Below the pieces are notes generated by a model that saw only the letters and a list, made by a program, of their open reading frames with translations, had not been told where the DNA came from and did no database searches. Both the position numbers and the translations under genes were made by a program. A stretch of 64,000 bases of DNA, taken from Capra hircus (taxonomy: Eukaryota > Chordata > Mammalia > Artiodactyla > Bovidae). How positions within the stretch are numbered: the first letter of the stretch is position 1; every line of letters begins with the position of its first letter. Location of the stretch: positions 70,239,121 to 70,303,120 of the forward strand of contig NC_030814.1 of the NCBI RefSeq assembly GCF_001704415.2, written 5' to 3'. This document shows positions 44,037-55,303 of this stretch, in pieces.

Positions 44037-44850
44037 AACTGGGAAACACACACAACCTAAAAGTTGAGAGATATGTTTCATTCAGTGGACATTTTTAGGA
44101 CATCAAGCCTGGGAGGCAGCATCTCAAGTAACACTGAGAAAATGTCTTTGCAGAGGCAAGAGGGGAGCTTGGAAATATGAGTTTTGCAACAAAGAGCAGA
44201 TGGTTGAATAAAAGGTTACTGTTAATAAAAATAAACTAGATATCTCAGGTTAAATATAACATTTTTCTGGAGAAGACTCTTGAGAGTCCCTTGGACTGCA
44301 AGGAGATCAAACCATCAATCCTAAAGGAAGTCAACCCTGAATATTCATTGGAAAGAAGATGCTCAAGTCCAATACTTCAGCCACCTGATGTCAAGAGTTG
44401 ACTCATTCGAAAAGACCTTGATGCTGGGAAAGATTGAGGACAGGAGGAGAAGGGGACAGCAGAGGATGAGATGGTTGGATGGCATCACCGACTCAATGGA
44501 CATGAGTTTGAGCAAACTCTAGGAGTTGATGATGGACAGGGAAGCCTGGCATGCTGCAGTCCACGGGGTTGCAAAGAGTCGGACACGACTATGCAATTGA
44601 ACTGAACTGAACTGAACTGAGCTCAGCTATCTGGGGCCAGTATCGTCTGTTTTCACATCCTGAGTTTCCTAAAGCTGCACCCGTGCAGGGTGGCTGCAGA
44701 CTGGGAACCGCTAGATGGCAGGCATTCTTTGTTTCTTTCCTGAGTTCCCTCAGGGCTCTCCCTCAAGGCGACTGAGATCGGTGATGACTGTGACATCCTT
44801 CGTTTACTGATACGGCAGGCAGCATTCTTTGTCCACAGAGGTTATTACAA
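44037..44850 (+). repeat. Unclassified dispersed repeat, copy 2 (possible LTR)
   Basis: Second copy of the family at 42030-42870, same orientation, about 2 kb away. It is interrupted at a different point by a BovB fragment, so the two copies were hit independently. Confidence 0.6.
44268..44622 (+). mobile_element. BovB (RTE) 3' fragment nested in the unclassified repeat
   Basis: gagaagactcttgagagtcc through gcagaggatgagatggttgg to the actgaactgaactga tail. Confidence 0.9.
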
Positions 44851-44916
44851 GATATTGAATATAATCCTATCTGGGTCTTACCTGAAGCCTCTTTGCTTCT
44901 TGATCACTGACTTCTC

Positions 44917-45428
44917 AGTTCAGTTCAGTCACTCAGTCATGTCTGACTGTGGCCCCATGGACTGCAGCAATCCAGGCTTCCCTGTCCATCACCAACTCCC
45001 AGAGCTTGCCCAAACTCATGTCCATCGAGTCAGTGATGCCATCCAACCATCTCATCCTCTGTCATCCCCTTCTCATCTTGCCCTCTGTCTTTCCCAGCAT
45101 CAGGGTCTTTTCTAGTGATTCAGAGCTTCCATCAAGTGGCCAAAGTATTGGAGTTTCAGCTTCAGCATCAGTCCTTTCAATGAATAATCAAGACTGATTT
45201 CCTTTAGGATTGACTGGTTGGATCTCCTTGCAGTCCACAGGACTTTCAAGAATCTTCTCCAGCACCACAATTTGAAAAGCATCAGTTCTTTGGTACTCAG
45301 CCTTCTTTATGGTCCAGCTCTACATCCATACATGACTACTGGAAAAACCATATCTTTGACTGGATGGATATATGTTGGCAAAAAATATACTGTCTATGTT
45401 TGTAATAACTTTTCTTCCAAGGAGCAAG
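44917..45428 (-). mobile_element. BovB (RTE) 3' fragment
   Basis: cagttcagttcagtcactcag to cttttcttccaaggagc. Decayed reading frame. Confidence 0.9.
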
Positions 45429-46365
45429 TTTGGCTATCAGTAGGGAACAGTAAAATAAATTGTGCTTCATCCACACAATGGAACACATTGAAGTTATTGA
45501 AAAGAATGAAAGAAATTGTTGCTTTGGGAGGTGAAATAGACAGCAGAAGGAGGAGGAGAAAAGGAGACATTTTTCACTGGATGTCTTTTTCTCTGTTTTG
45601 TATTTATTACCTTTTAGAAATGAATATAATAATTTACATTAAAATGCACTTGGGGAAATGGGGCAAAGAATGGAAGGCTTCATAGAAAAAGCAGACTCTT
45701 CTTTCTTTATGATGCCTAAGTGATTGTCAAAGACAAAATGCACTAGAAAGCTAAAGAGATTATTTTATTCAGACTATTATAATACAGAGAATGTTTAGTA
45801 ATGAGGAAGTCTCAAAGAAGAGGAAGAAAACTGGGGTTTTGTAAAACAAGAAAGTCATTGAGGAAGAGCGGAGGCAGCTCTTAGACTGTGAGAATGAAGT
45901 TGTCTTTCGTGGTTAGTCCCTTAGCCATTTGTGGAAACAAAAAGGTGGAGGGATTGCTTAATCATTCCTAGTTTTAGGCAACTCATGAACCATCTCGTCC
46001 AGTTTCATGGCTTTAAATATCATCTGAGCTCTGAGTTAAAAGTCATCCAAAGTTTGGAAATACGGCTGGAGGATAAATGCATATCCTTTCAATGTTGTTT
46101 CACAAGCTCATCTAAGGTTTATTTAATATTCTAGGCATATCCTTTCAATATCTGTGTTTCACAGGATTATCAAAGGATTATTTAAAATTCTAGAATTTGA
46201 CATTCTAATATGTATGTTTGACTTTGCTACTTACTATTTGATTAGAGCTTAGACATTGTGAGGTTCTACCCTGAGCTTGTAAATTTCTGTCAGATGGAAA
46301 AAATAATCCCAAAGATTTAACATATTATTCTGTCATACACTGACTTTTAAAAAATTTTTTTACTT
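45429..46365. other. A/T-rich spacer, possible old L1 in the first 280 bp
   Basis: ccacacaatggaacacattg near 45470 resembles the end of L1 ORF2. The rest is unassigned. Confidence 0.35.
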
Positions 46366-47458
46366 TCAGTTCAGTTCAGTTGATTTGCTTAGTTGTGTCT
46401 GACTCTTTGCAACCCCATGGACTGCAGCATGCCAGGCCTCCCTGTACATTACCAACTCCTGGAGTTTACCCAAACTCATCTCCATTGAGTCAGTGATGCC
46501 ATCCAACCGTCTCAACCTCTGTCATCCCCTTCTCCTCCCGCCTTCAATCTTTCCCAGCATCAGTGTCTTTTCTAATCAGGTGGCCTTTCCCAATAACCTC
46601 TTCACATCAGGTGGCCAAAGTATTGGAGTTTCAGCTTCAACGTCAGTCCTTCCAATGAACCCCAGGGCTGATCTCCTTTAGGATGGACTAGTTGGATCTC
46701 CTTGCAGTCCAAGGGACTCTCAAGAGTTGTCTCCAACACCACAGTTCAAAAGCATCAATTCTTTGGCACTCAGCTTTCTTTATAGTCCAACTCTCACATC
46801 CATACATGACTACTGGAAAAACCATAGCTTTGACTAGATGGATCTTTGTTGGCAAAGTCATGTCTCTGTTTTTTAATATGCTGTCTAGGTTGGTCATAAC
46901 TTTTCTTCCAAGGAGCAAGCATCTTTCAATTTCATGGCTGCATTCACCAGCTGCAGAGTTTTGGAGCCCCTCCCCACCCCCAAAATAGTCTCTCACTGTT
47001 TCCACTGTTCCCCCATCTATTTGCAATGAAGTGATGGGACCAGATGCCATCATCTTAGTTTTCTGAATGTTGAGCTTTAAGTCAACTTTTTCACTCTCCT
47101 CTTTCACTTTCATCAAGAGGCTCTTTAGTTCTTCTTCATTTTCTGCCATAAGGGTGGTGTCATCTGCATATCTGAGGTTATTGATATTTCTTCCAGCAAT
47201 CTTGATGCCAGATTTTGCTTCCTCCAGCCCTGTGTTTCTCATGATGTACTCTGCATAGAAGTTAAATAAGCAGGGTGACAATATACAGCCTTGACATACT
47301 CCTTTTCCTATTTGGAACCAGTCTGTTGTTCCATGTCCAGTTCTAACTGTTGCTTCCTGACCTGCATACAGATTTCTCAAGAGGCAGATCAGGTGGTCTG
47401 GTATTCCCACCTCTTGAAGAATTTTCAACAGTTTGTTGTAATCCACACAGTCAAAGGT

Positions 47459-47714
47459 TTCAGTTCAGTTCAGTCGCTCATTCATGTCCGACTCTTTGCG
47501 ACCCCATGAATCACAGCACATCAGGCCTCCCTGTCCATCACCATCTCCCGGAGTTCACTCAAATTCACGTCCATTGCGTCTGTGATGTCATGCAGCCATC
47601 TCATCCTCTGTCGTCCTCTTTTTCTCTTGCCCCAATCCCTCCCAGCATCAGAGTCTTTTCCAATGAGTCAACTCTTCGCATGAGGTGGCCAAAATACTGG
47701 AGTTTCAGCTTTAG
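47459..47714 (-). mobile_element. BovB 3' fragment inserted into a BovB
   Basis: From cagttcagttcagtcgctc to ctggagtttcagcttt. It breaks the host sequence between gtcaaaggttt and aggcttgggcgtaatc. A short duplication of AGG(T/C)TT is visible across the junctions. Confidence 0.85.
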
Positions 47715-48051
47715 GCTTGGGCGTAATCAATAAAGCAGAAATAGATGTTTTTCTGGAACTCTCTTGCTTTTTCAATGATTCAATGGATGTTGGCAATTTG
47801 ACCTCTGGTTCCTTTGCCTTTTCTAAATCCAGCTTGAACGTCTGGAAGTTCCCAGTTCACATACTGTTGAAGCCTGTCTTGGAGAATTTTGAGCATTACT
47901 TTACTAACGTGTGAGATGAGTGCAATTGTGTGGTAGTTTGAGCATTCTTTGGCATTGCCTTTCTTGGGACTGGAATGAAAACTGACCTTTTCCAGTCCTG
48001 TGGCCACTGCAGAGTTTTCCAAATTTGCTGGCATATTGAGTGCAGCACTTT

Positions 48052-48220
48052 ATTTTCTTTTCTAAAAAATTATTTATTTTAATTGAAGGCTAATTACTTT
48101 ACATTATTGTAGTGGGTTTTGCCATACATTGACATAAATCAGCCATGGGTTTACATGTGTTCCCCATTCTGACCCCCCCTCCCACCTCCTTCCTCACCCC
48201 ATCCCTCTGGGTCATCCTAA
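48052..48220 (-). mobile_element. 5'-truncated L1 3' end inserted into BovB
   Basis: Reversed bovine L1 3' UTR (attgaaggctaattacttt, then ttgccatacattgac). Flanked by exact 14-bp repeats GAGTGCAGCACTTT at 48038-48051 and 48221-48234. Confidence 0.93.
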
Positions 48221-48398
48221 GAGTGCAGCACTTTCACAGCATCATCTTTTAAGATTTGAAATAGCTCAACTGGAATTCCATCACATCCACTAGCTTTGTT
48301 TGTACTGATGCTTCCTAAGGCCTGCTTGACTTCGCATTCCAGGATGTCTGGCTCTAGGTGAGTGATCACACCATCGTGATTATCTGGGTCATGAAGTT

Positions 48399-49191
48399 TT
48401 TTACCTCACCTAGCATTTTATCCTGTTAGCTCTTTATTAGATAGCCCATACTCTCAACTCTTCAATTACTCTTTGAACCATCTTTACCATCCTATTGCTT
48501 GCTTCATCAATTAATATAAATGAAATAAAATACTTGACATGTTTCTTTTATGTTTATATGAGAGTCAGGTTTTTACCTTTCAAAAAATTATGCTTGGACA
48601 GCTTTGGCGGTCCCATATACTTGCTTGAGTGGACTCAGCTGAGGGAGCAGGTAAACTTTGCCGAAGAAGCGTATCTCAGAGCTACTTAAACCCAAGCATG
48701 GCTCTCAGAATAATGATTCCCTGGGGGCTCAGAATTTTTTCTTTGCTGGCTCTCTGGTTTTATTTTCTTGTTGTTCCTGATGTTCTGTATTTGTGTCTTT
48801 GCTTTTGTTTTTAGTTCTTGGGAAAGATTAGTTCTGTGCTGCGCATGACTGATAATTGATTTTCCATTGATGGCAGCAATAATTGAGAATCTGTTTTCAT
48901 GCATTTGCTGATATATGCTAGATGGATGATAGGGGAAAATAATTCTTATTGTATGTGTTTGCATTTGCTATTTAACTTAAGGCCAGGCCCTGTGAAGTTC
49001 CATGTTAACTAGTAGATTTATGTCCAGTCGAAAACACAGCTACAAAGGTTATGGTTTTATTGTCTTATAGGACTTTCACCATTTGTGTACCTTAGAAATC
49101 TTATTCTAATATTCTTTGATTTTTTTAAAAGAAATTTTCTGATAGTCCATGCAAACTCAGTTGCTTTTAAAACTGGTTTTACTGTCTGATA
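48399..49191. other. Intergenic, nothing recognised
   Basis: A/T-rich single-copy DNA. Confidence 0.4.
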
Positions 49192-49404
49192 GCTTCCCTG
49201 GTGGCTCAGATGGTAAAGCGTCTGCCTGCAATGTGGGAGACTGGGGTTCGATCCCTGGGTCGGGAAGATCCCCTGGAGAAGGAAATGGCAATCTGCTCTA
49301 GTACTCTTGCCTGGAAAATTCCATGGACGGGAAGCCTAGCAGTCCATGGGGTTGCAAAGAGTCAGATATGATTAAGCAACTTCACTTTCACTTTTGCCAT
49401 TCAC
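49192..49404 (+). mobile_element. Bov-tA SINE
   Basis: agcttccctggtggctcag head, gggttcgatccctgggtcg, body, ttcactttcactttt tail. Confidence 0.93.
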
Positions 49405-49423
49405 TAATGAGTTAAATAGAATT

Positions 49424-49598
49424 TAACGGAAGGGGATGACAGAGGTTGAGATGGTTGGATGGCATCACTGACTCAATGAAGTTGATTCTGGGTAAACTCT
49501 AGGAGTTGGTGATGGGCAGGGAGGCCTGACATGCTGCAGTCCATGGGGTCGCAAAGAGTCCGACACGACTAAGCGACTCAACTGAACTGAACTGAAAG
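49424..49598 (+). mobile_element. BovB (RTE) 3' terminal fragment
   Basis: ggaaggggatgacagaggttg through catgctgcagtccatgggg to actgaactgaactga. Confidence 0.9.
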
Positions 49599-49759
49599 TA
49601 AAAATTTTTTAAAAAGTCAGTGTGCTACTTTATAATATAAGAGCTGCAGAAAGGGTTTTCAATTTTCTAGAAGAAAAGTAACATTATTGCAAGATGTCTA
49701 TATTTATTGTTCTGAGAGCTCTCCACCACACTGAAGATGTTTCATCAAGAACAACTGTT

Positions 49760-49803
49760 CGAATTATACAGTCTTGAAATAAAATACATATACAAAAAAA
49801 AAA
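49760..49803 (+). mobile_element. 44-bp poly(A) retro-insertion with target duplications
   Basis: A very short insert ends in an A run (from 49794) and has AATAAA at 49778-49783, about 10 nt before the A run. It is flanked by exact 13-bp repeats AAGAACAACTGTT at 49747-49759 and 49804-49816. This is the structure of an extremely 5'-truncated, L1-mobilised mRNA copy. The parent transcript is not recognised. Confidence 0.8.
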
Positions 49804-49816
49804 AAGAACAACTGTT

Positions 49817-50729
49817 ATCAGAGCTGCTGTAAGACATGCGTCTCACTGCAGATAGTGTCACAGTCAACTCCTCAGACAGGAGACTGAAATGATACTTCTG
49901 TTTTAGAAGGTTTTAGTGTAAAGAACTTTTCAATGTGCATAACACAGCCTTGATTCTTGAATTTAAGAAACACCATGAAACTAATCTATCAGTTTTTCTC
50001 TGATACTGCCTGCCAGAATGTGCTGCGAAGAATCTTTTTTCCATTCTTACCACTTCTGAGTGAGAGAAGAGGAAAGGGTGGAAAGGGTCCAGTGTACTAA
50101 TAGGCAATTCAGTTGATGCTCTGTGTTCCACTTCCTTTCTGCTTTCAGTCATAGGCATTTGTCTTGGCAGCTGCAGCAGTTTGATGAGGAAAGGAAGTGG
50201 CAGCCCATCAATCACCTCTTCTTGAAGCCATACTTTTTGCATTTAAAGAAGAGATCTGCCTTAGAGCTCCCCAAACTGACAATCTTTGGGCAACCATCTC
50301 TATCTTTCTCTTGGGTGATGAACGCCAGTATCAAATGCAAGGCCTCTACCAATCACACAGCATCCCTGGTAAGAACCACAGTTACACACATTACATATGC
50401 ACATCAGGGTGCAGGATGCATAGAGGACTCACAGAGACTCACAGATCGCACGCTTGCCATCACATTTTCCACACAGTCGTCCAGTGGTTTGAGGTGGGAA
50501 GAGTGGTACCTTCGAGTCAAGACCCTAAGGAAGTGAAGGGAACCCTGAACTCCTCAGGTCTCAATACCATCCCTACCCAGACTGGGGCACAGGAGGCTCT
50601 CACTGACACCAGCCTGCTCACAACAAGAGCAAGAACTGTGTTTTTGATTGTACAAAACCCCAAAACTTTGACAAGCTCATCCAGAAAAGGGATGCATGAT
50701 TCAATCCTTCCCTTAACAGTTTTTTTTTC
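49817..50729. other. Intergenic, no gene recognised
   Basis: Overlapping open frames of 137 and 203 residues have no domain, no promoter context and run into an L1. I do not call a gene. Confidence 0.4.
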
Positions 50730-50940
50730 ATCATCAAGTTTATCTTTTATATATTTATGTATTATTTATTTTCTATTGGAAGATAATTGCTTTACAACAT
50801 TGTGTTAGTTTTTGCTGTACAACGATGTGAATCAGCTATAGTATACATATATCCTTTTCCTCTTGAAGCTCCCTCCCCCCCACCCATCTTACCCCTTTAG
50901 GTCATCACAGAGCACTGAGCTGAGTTCCCTGTGCTATATG

Positions 50941-51096
50941 GCAGCTTCCCACTAGCTATCTATTTTATACGTGGTAGTATATAGATGTCCACTGGAGAAG
51001 GAAATGGCAACCCACATAGCAGCTTCCCACTAGCTAGCTATTTTATACGTGGTCGTATAGAGATGTCCACTGGAGAAGGAAATGACAACCCACTCC
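50941..51096. repeat. 78-bp tandem duplication across an L1/Bov-A junction
   Basis: Unit 50941-51018 (gcagcttcccactagct to caacccacata) is repeated from 51019 with few mismatches. The unit contains L1 sequence plus the first bases of the Bov-A, so it was duplicated after the SINE inserted. Confidence 0.88.
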
Positions 51097-51195
51097 AGTG
51101 TTCTTGTCTGGAGAATCCCAGGGCTGGGGGAGCCTGGTGGGCTGCCATCTATGGGGTCGCACAGAGTCAAACTTGACTGAAGCCACTTAGCAGCA
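50991..51195 (+). mobile_element. Bov-A SINE with duplicated 5' start
   Basis: ctggagaaggaaatggcaac occurs at 50991 and again near 51069. The second copy continues into the body and ends ccacttagcagcagc. Confidence 0.85.
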
Positions 51196-51722
51196 GCATG
51201 TATATGTCAGTGCTACTCTTTCAATTCATCTCACCCTCTCCTTCCCCAACTGTGTCCACAAATCTGTTTGCTATGTCTGTGTCTCTATTCCTGTCCTGCG
51301 ATAGGGTCATCAGTACTGTTTTTCTAAATTCCATATATATGCATTAATATACGATATTTGTTTTTCTCTTTCTGACTTATTTTACCCTATATGAGACACT
51401 CTACGTTTATCCATCTCCCTACAACTGCCTCAGTTTTGCTCCTTTTTCTCGCTAACATTCTATTGTGCTTATGTATCACAACTTCTTTATCCATCCATCT
51501 GTTGATGAACATCTAGGTTGCTTCCATGTCCTAGCTATTGTAAATAATGCTGCAGTGAACATTGGTGGGGGGTAAATGTGTCTTTTTGAATTATGGTTTT
51601 TTCAGGTCATATGCCCAGTAGTGGAATTGCTGGGTTATATGGTAATTTCATTTTTATTTTTTAAGGAACCTCCATACAGTTTTCCATAGTGGTTGTATCA
51701 ATTTACACTTTACTTAACAGTT

Positions 51723-53180
51723 TTTAAGATAATGAATAAAGAACATTTTAAAATATCCGATGACAGAGATGGTAAATGAACATATTAAAAAAGGGAGAAT
51801 GTTTTATAGAAACTTTCTAGTCAATAACACCAAGAAGTACTGGAGGGTCAGGAGGTATTTTTCCAATCTGGAGCCCGGTGTCCTTGGTGAACTGACTCCA
51901 CAATCCAGGGAGGGCTGCTCTGATAAATCAGTTGGGTTTGCAGGGAAACCAGTATATCTTCATCACCTTGAAGAAAATGGGCCTGAAATGGAGGGAGGGG
52001 CCTAGGAAATGTAGAATAGAGAAATTTCCAGGAGAAAGAAAGTCTTGCACAGTCAGAATTCCCCTAGAATATCTCCTCTTATCATTTGAAAATAAGAGTT
52101 GATGGAGGTGTTTGGGGTGCCCATCCACAGGGTTGTAGAAACATTTTGAAGAAATGTACTAATTGGTTAAAATGGGAAGAAAATAGATCTGAAAAAAGGA
52201 ACCCAGAAAAACCTGAGAGAGCTTCATCCTAAAACCCTAGCAGAATATTTAGGGGTTAAGAAAAAGCTTTCCAGAAACAAAAATAATAGCACAAGGAGGA
52301 CTTTCATCCTCATCCATAAGGGGAGCACTGTGGGAGTGGGCTGGACTAGGAGGGGGTGCCCATTACTGGGAGCCAGTGAGGAAGTGGAAGAAATGCCTCA
52401 CTGGGCCAGGTCCACCTCCGGGCTCAGAGACTTTATTCTCTGCCACTCCTCACTGCCATCCATCATTCTCCCCTCTGATGTGACTAAGGAAAGTTACTTC
52501 TGTTTTCACAAATTTCCAGAGACCCCACACATGCTACATCATTCCCCTCAGTTTGCAAATTAAACTCCAACAGAAGGAAGCCTCTTGCAAAGTTCTCTTT
52601 TCATCTCAGCTGCTCCAACAAAAAACTCTCCCTGGGGGATGTGGAGAGGAAAACTGGGGCATGAGGGCAAGGGACTTAACTAATCTGAGCTCCAGTTTTC
52701 TTGCCTGCAAAAGGTGAATGATGTTCACCATGAAATGTTTATGGTGACATTAAACTGAGTCATCAAGTCAGCTCTCCCTGGTAGGTTCTAAGAATCATAA
52801 TTACTATTAGTGTCATTACTCTCCATTCTCTGCAAGCCTGAAAACAGAAAACAAAGCAAATGCCTTCCTGTGGCTTGGTCCAACTTCTAGAACCCAGTTC
52901 TATCCTCTCTCTTCTGTCTGCATGCAACTAAGAGTATTTTTTCCCCAAGAAAAGATGGTTTTATTGCAAATGTGTACAAGAACTGGTCCAGAGCTTAGCT
53001 ATTATGAATACAAATAATCCCAATGGTTCAAATAAAAGTGTGTGAAAATAAATTTGAAATAACAGATCAAATTCTCCCATTTATGTTTCAATTTTAATCC
53101 CCCAAAGAGAAATAATATAGCTAATTTTCCTATTTTATTGATAGAAACTGAAATGATAAAATATGGCTGATTCAATGGAA
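51723..53180. other. Intergenic, nothing recognised
   Basis: Single-copy in appearance. No exon or repeat is assigned. Confidence 0.4.
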
Positions 53181-53374
53181 ATTTGCTATATGACTCAGGG
53201 AACTCAAACTGGGGCTCTAACAACCTAGAAGGGCACGAAAAGGGGTAGCGGGGTGGGACGGAGCTTCAAGAGGGAGGGGGCATATATACACCTATGGCTA
53301 GTTCATGTTGATGTGTGGCAGAAATCACACCAATATTGTAAAGCATTCATCCTTCAATTAAAAACAAATTTAAA
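53181..53374 (+). mobile_element. 5'-truncated L1 3' UTR with long target duplication
   Basis: ctatatgactcagggaactc, ggggctctaacaacctag, ggctagttcatgttgatg, ccttcaattaaaaac is the bovine L1 3' UTR. The flanks AAAATATGGCTGATTCAATG (ending about 53178) and its near-copy at about 53375-53397 form a roughly 23-bp duplication with a few differences. Confidence 0.85.
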
Positions 53375-53711
53375 AAATATGACTGATTTCATTGGAAGCT
53401 TGCATATATATATATATAACATTTATGCATATTTTTATGTGAATATACCAATAAGCAAGTACTTACTTCTTTCATCATGAATCTAAAAGACTGCATTTTT
53501 ATTCTTTCAGAAAGTCATTATAATGATTCTAGTACTAGGGTGAAGCATTCACATTCTCTAGAGAATTTTACTAACTTCTTTTTTTTGTCATCTAGAAGTA
53601 TTTCATCTAAGACAGTAGTGTGAGGGTATATCTGTGTTAGACATACAAATAAAAGATAAGTGATACCTTTATAAACATATAAGGAACAAAGCATTGTGTT
53701 TGTCATATAGT

Positions 53712-54015
53712 AGGCTCTGACTCTGGAGAAGGCAATGGCAACCCACTCCAATACTCTTGCCTTGAAAATCCCATGGACAGAGGAGCCTGGTAGGCTGCAG
53801 TCCAGGGGGTCGTGAAGAGTCAGACACGACTGAGTGACTTCACTTTCACTTTTCACTTTCATGCATTGGAGAAGGCAATGGCAACCCACTCCAGTGTTCT
53901 TGCCTGGAGAATCCCAGGGATGGGGGAGCCTGGTGGGCTGTCATCTATGGGGTTGCACAGAGTCAGACATGACTGAAACAACTCAGCAGCAGCAGTAGCA
54001 GCAGGCTCTGACTCT
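53712..54015 (+). mobile_element. Bov-A2 SINE with 13-bp target duplication
   Basis: The element, 53725-54002, has two monomers and an AGC-rich tail. Exact repeats AGGCTCTGACTCT lie at 53712-53724 and 54003-54015. Confidence 0.95.
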
Positions 54016-54316
54016 ATGGCAGAGATTACCAGTAAGGAAGTTAGGGTCAGGGCATTCTCTAATAGTATGAACAATTTCAATTTAAGAGACCAAAATCCCA
54101 GTGTCTTATTTCCACACTGCTCTTGAGTTTACAAAATTCTGCATTCCATTTTAAACAAAATAATCAGTCAAAAAACAATGGAAGGGGAAAGGCTTTTTTT
54201 TTTTTTTCTTTTCCAATCAGAGTCAGATAATAGTTCCTTGGGATTTAAAAAGACTTCTTCAAGGCTTCAGGTTTCATGATTCTCTTATTAATAAAATAAC
54301 TGAGCCTCACATAGAG

Positions 54317-54322
54317 TTTATT
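54317..54322 (-). terminator. Candidate poly(A) signal of the olfactory receptor gene
   Basis: TTTATT on the plus strand reads AATAAA on the minus strand, 36 nt past the stop codon. It is plausible but unusually close to the stop; a later signal may be used. Confidence 0.4.
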
Positions 54323-54358
54323 TATCCAACATCAGAGTGACAATATCTGGCCTGAAGT

Positions 54359-55303
54359 TCAGGTTTGGTTGCCAATTCTGCAATGGTCCAGCCCTTTCTT
54401 CAGGGCTGCCATCACCTCCTGGTTTCTCAAGCTATAAATGAGGGGGTTGAGCATAGGAGTAAGGACTGTGTAGAAGATAGATACTACCTTGTCATGGCTT
54501 GGGGCCCGGTAGCTCCTAGGTCTCAGGTAGATGAACATGGCTGCCCCATAGAAGAGGAATACAGCTGTCAGGTGGGAGGAACATGTGGCCAGAGCCTTTT
54601 TACCAGCTTGAGTAGAGTACATGTGGAGCACAGTTTTCAGGATGTGAGTGTAGGAGGCCACAATAATGGAGAAGGGAAGAAACAGCATGATGATGCAGCA
54701 AACAAAAGCAAAGTTCTCAAAAATAGATGTGTCTGCACAGGCCAGCTTCATTAAGGATAACATCTCACAAAAGAAGTGGTCCACCTCCCTCAAGCCACAG
54801 AAAGGAAATGTCATTACTATCACCATCTGGATCAAACCATCTATTATCCCAAAGGCCCAGGAGCTTCCAACAATCTGGAGACAGACTCTCTGACTCATGA
54901 GGATAAGATAGTGAAGTGGATGGCTAATGGCCACATAGCGGTCATAAGCCATAAGTCCCAGCAAGAGCCCTTCAGATCCCACGAGAGAGACAAAAAGACC
55001 CATTTGTATGCCACAACCCACAAAGGAGATGGACTTCCTGCCAGACAGGAAGTTGACCGCCATCTTAGGCACATTGGTGCACACCAACATCAGGTCCATG
55101 AGGGAGAGCTGACTGAGGAAGAAGTACATGGGTGTATGAAGTCGAGAATCCATGAAGATGAGGCAGATGAGGAGGACATTCCCACAGAGGGCTACTATGA
55201 AGACCATCATGACTGCTGAGAAAAGAACAAAGTCAGTGGGACTGTGGGAAAAGATGCCTAAGAGGACAAAGTCATCTGAAGATTGATTCAACCATATCTC
55301 CAT
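54359..55303 (-). CDS. OR2V2: Olfactory receptor, family 2 subfamily V (intact)
   Basis: A single-exon, uninterrupted 314-residue class A GPCR, normal for the family. Visible: glycosylation site N6-Q-S, GN at 41-42 in TM1, PMYFFLSQLSLMD at 58-70, conserved C97, MAYDRYVAISHPLHY at 118-132 at the end of TM3, extracellular loop cysteines C169 and C179, SY in TM5, KALATCSSHLTAV in TM6, and PMLNPLIYSLRN in TM7. The sequence is closest, from memory, to human OR2V2, with OR2V1 next. It signals through G-olf in olfactory neurons; the ligand is not inferable. It lies convergent with TRIM7, as in human. The choice between V1 and V2 is tentative. Confidence 0.93.
   Translation of the reverse strand: MEIWLNQSSDDFVLLGIFSHSPTDFVLFSAVMMVFIVALCGNVLLICLIFMDSRLHTPMYFFLSQLSLMDLMLVCTNVPKMAVNFLSGRKSISFVGCGIQMGLFVSLVGSEGLLLGLMAYDRYVAISHPLHYLILMSQRVCLQIVGSSWAFGIIDGLIQMVIVMTFPFCGLREVDHFFCEMLSLMKLACADTSIFENFAFVCCIIMLFLPFSIIVASYTHILKTVLHMYSTQAGKKALATCSSHLTAVFLFYGAAMFIYLRPRSYRAPSHDKVVSIFYTVLTPMLNPLIYSLRNQEVMAALKKGLDHCRIGNQT

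Larger units (their letters stand above)
46366..48398 (-). mobile_element. BovB (RTE), 2 kb span with two nested insertions
   Basis: It retains the longest uninterrupted BovB frame here, 252 residues at 46688-47446, with NLRYADDTTLMAE intact and LFNFYAEYIMRNTG before it. A BovB 3' fragment (47459-47714) and an L1 3' fragment (48052-48220) are inserted. The endonuclease part is missing, so it cannot mobilise. Confidence 0.94.
50730..51722 (-). mobile_element. L1 3' end (ORF2 end and 3' UTR), interrupted
   Basis: In reverse: ttgctttacaacattgtg (3' UTR), then ttctctttctgacttattt, then catctgttgatgaacatc and ttgctgggttatatggt (ORF2 end). Interrupted by a Bov-A. Confidence 0.82.

Noticed and set aside
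50123..50808. Overlapping 137- and 203-residue open frames
   Set aside because: No homology recognised, and the longer one runs into an L1.
50941..51096. Possible CRISPR-like direct repeats (also 55998-56105)
   Set aside because: The copies are tandem without spacers and the genome is mammalian.
54365..55219. Open frames opposite the olfactory receptor (129, 75 and 147 residues)
   Set aside because: Antisense shadows of the receptor coding sequence.
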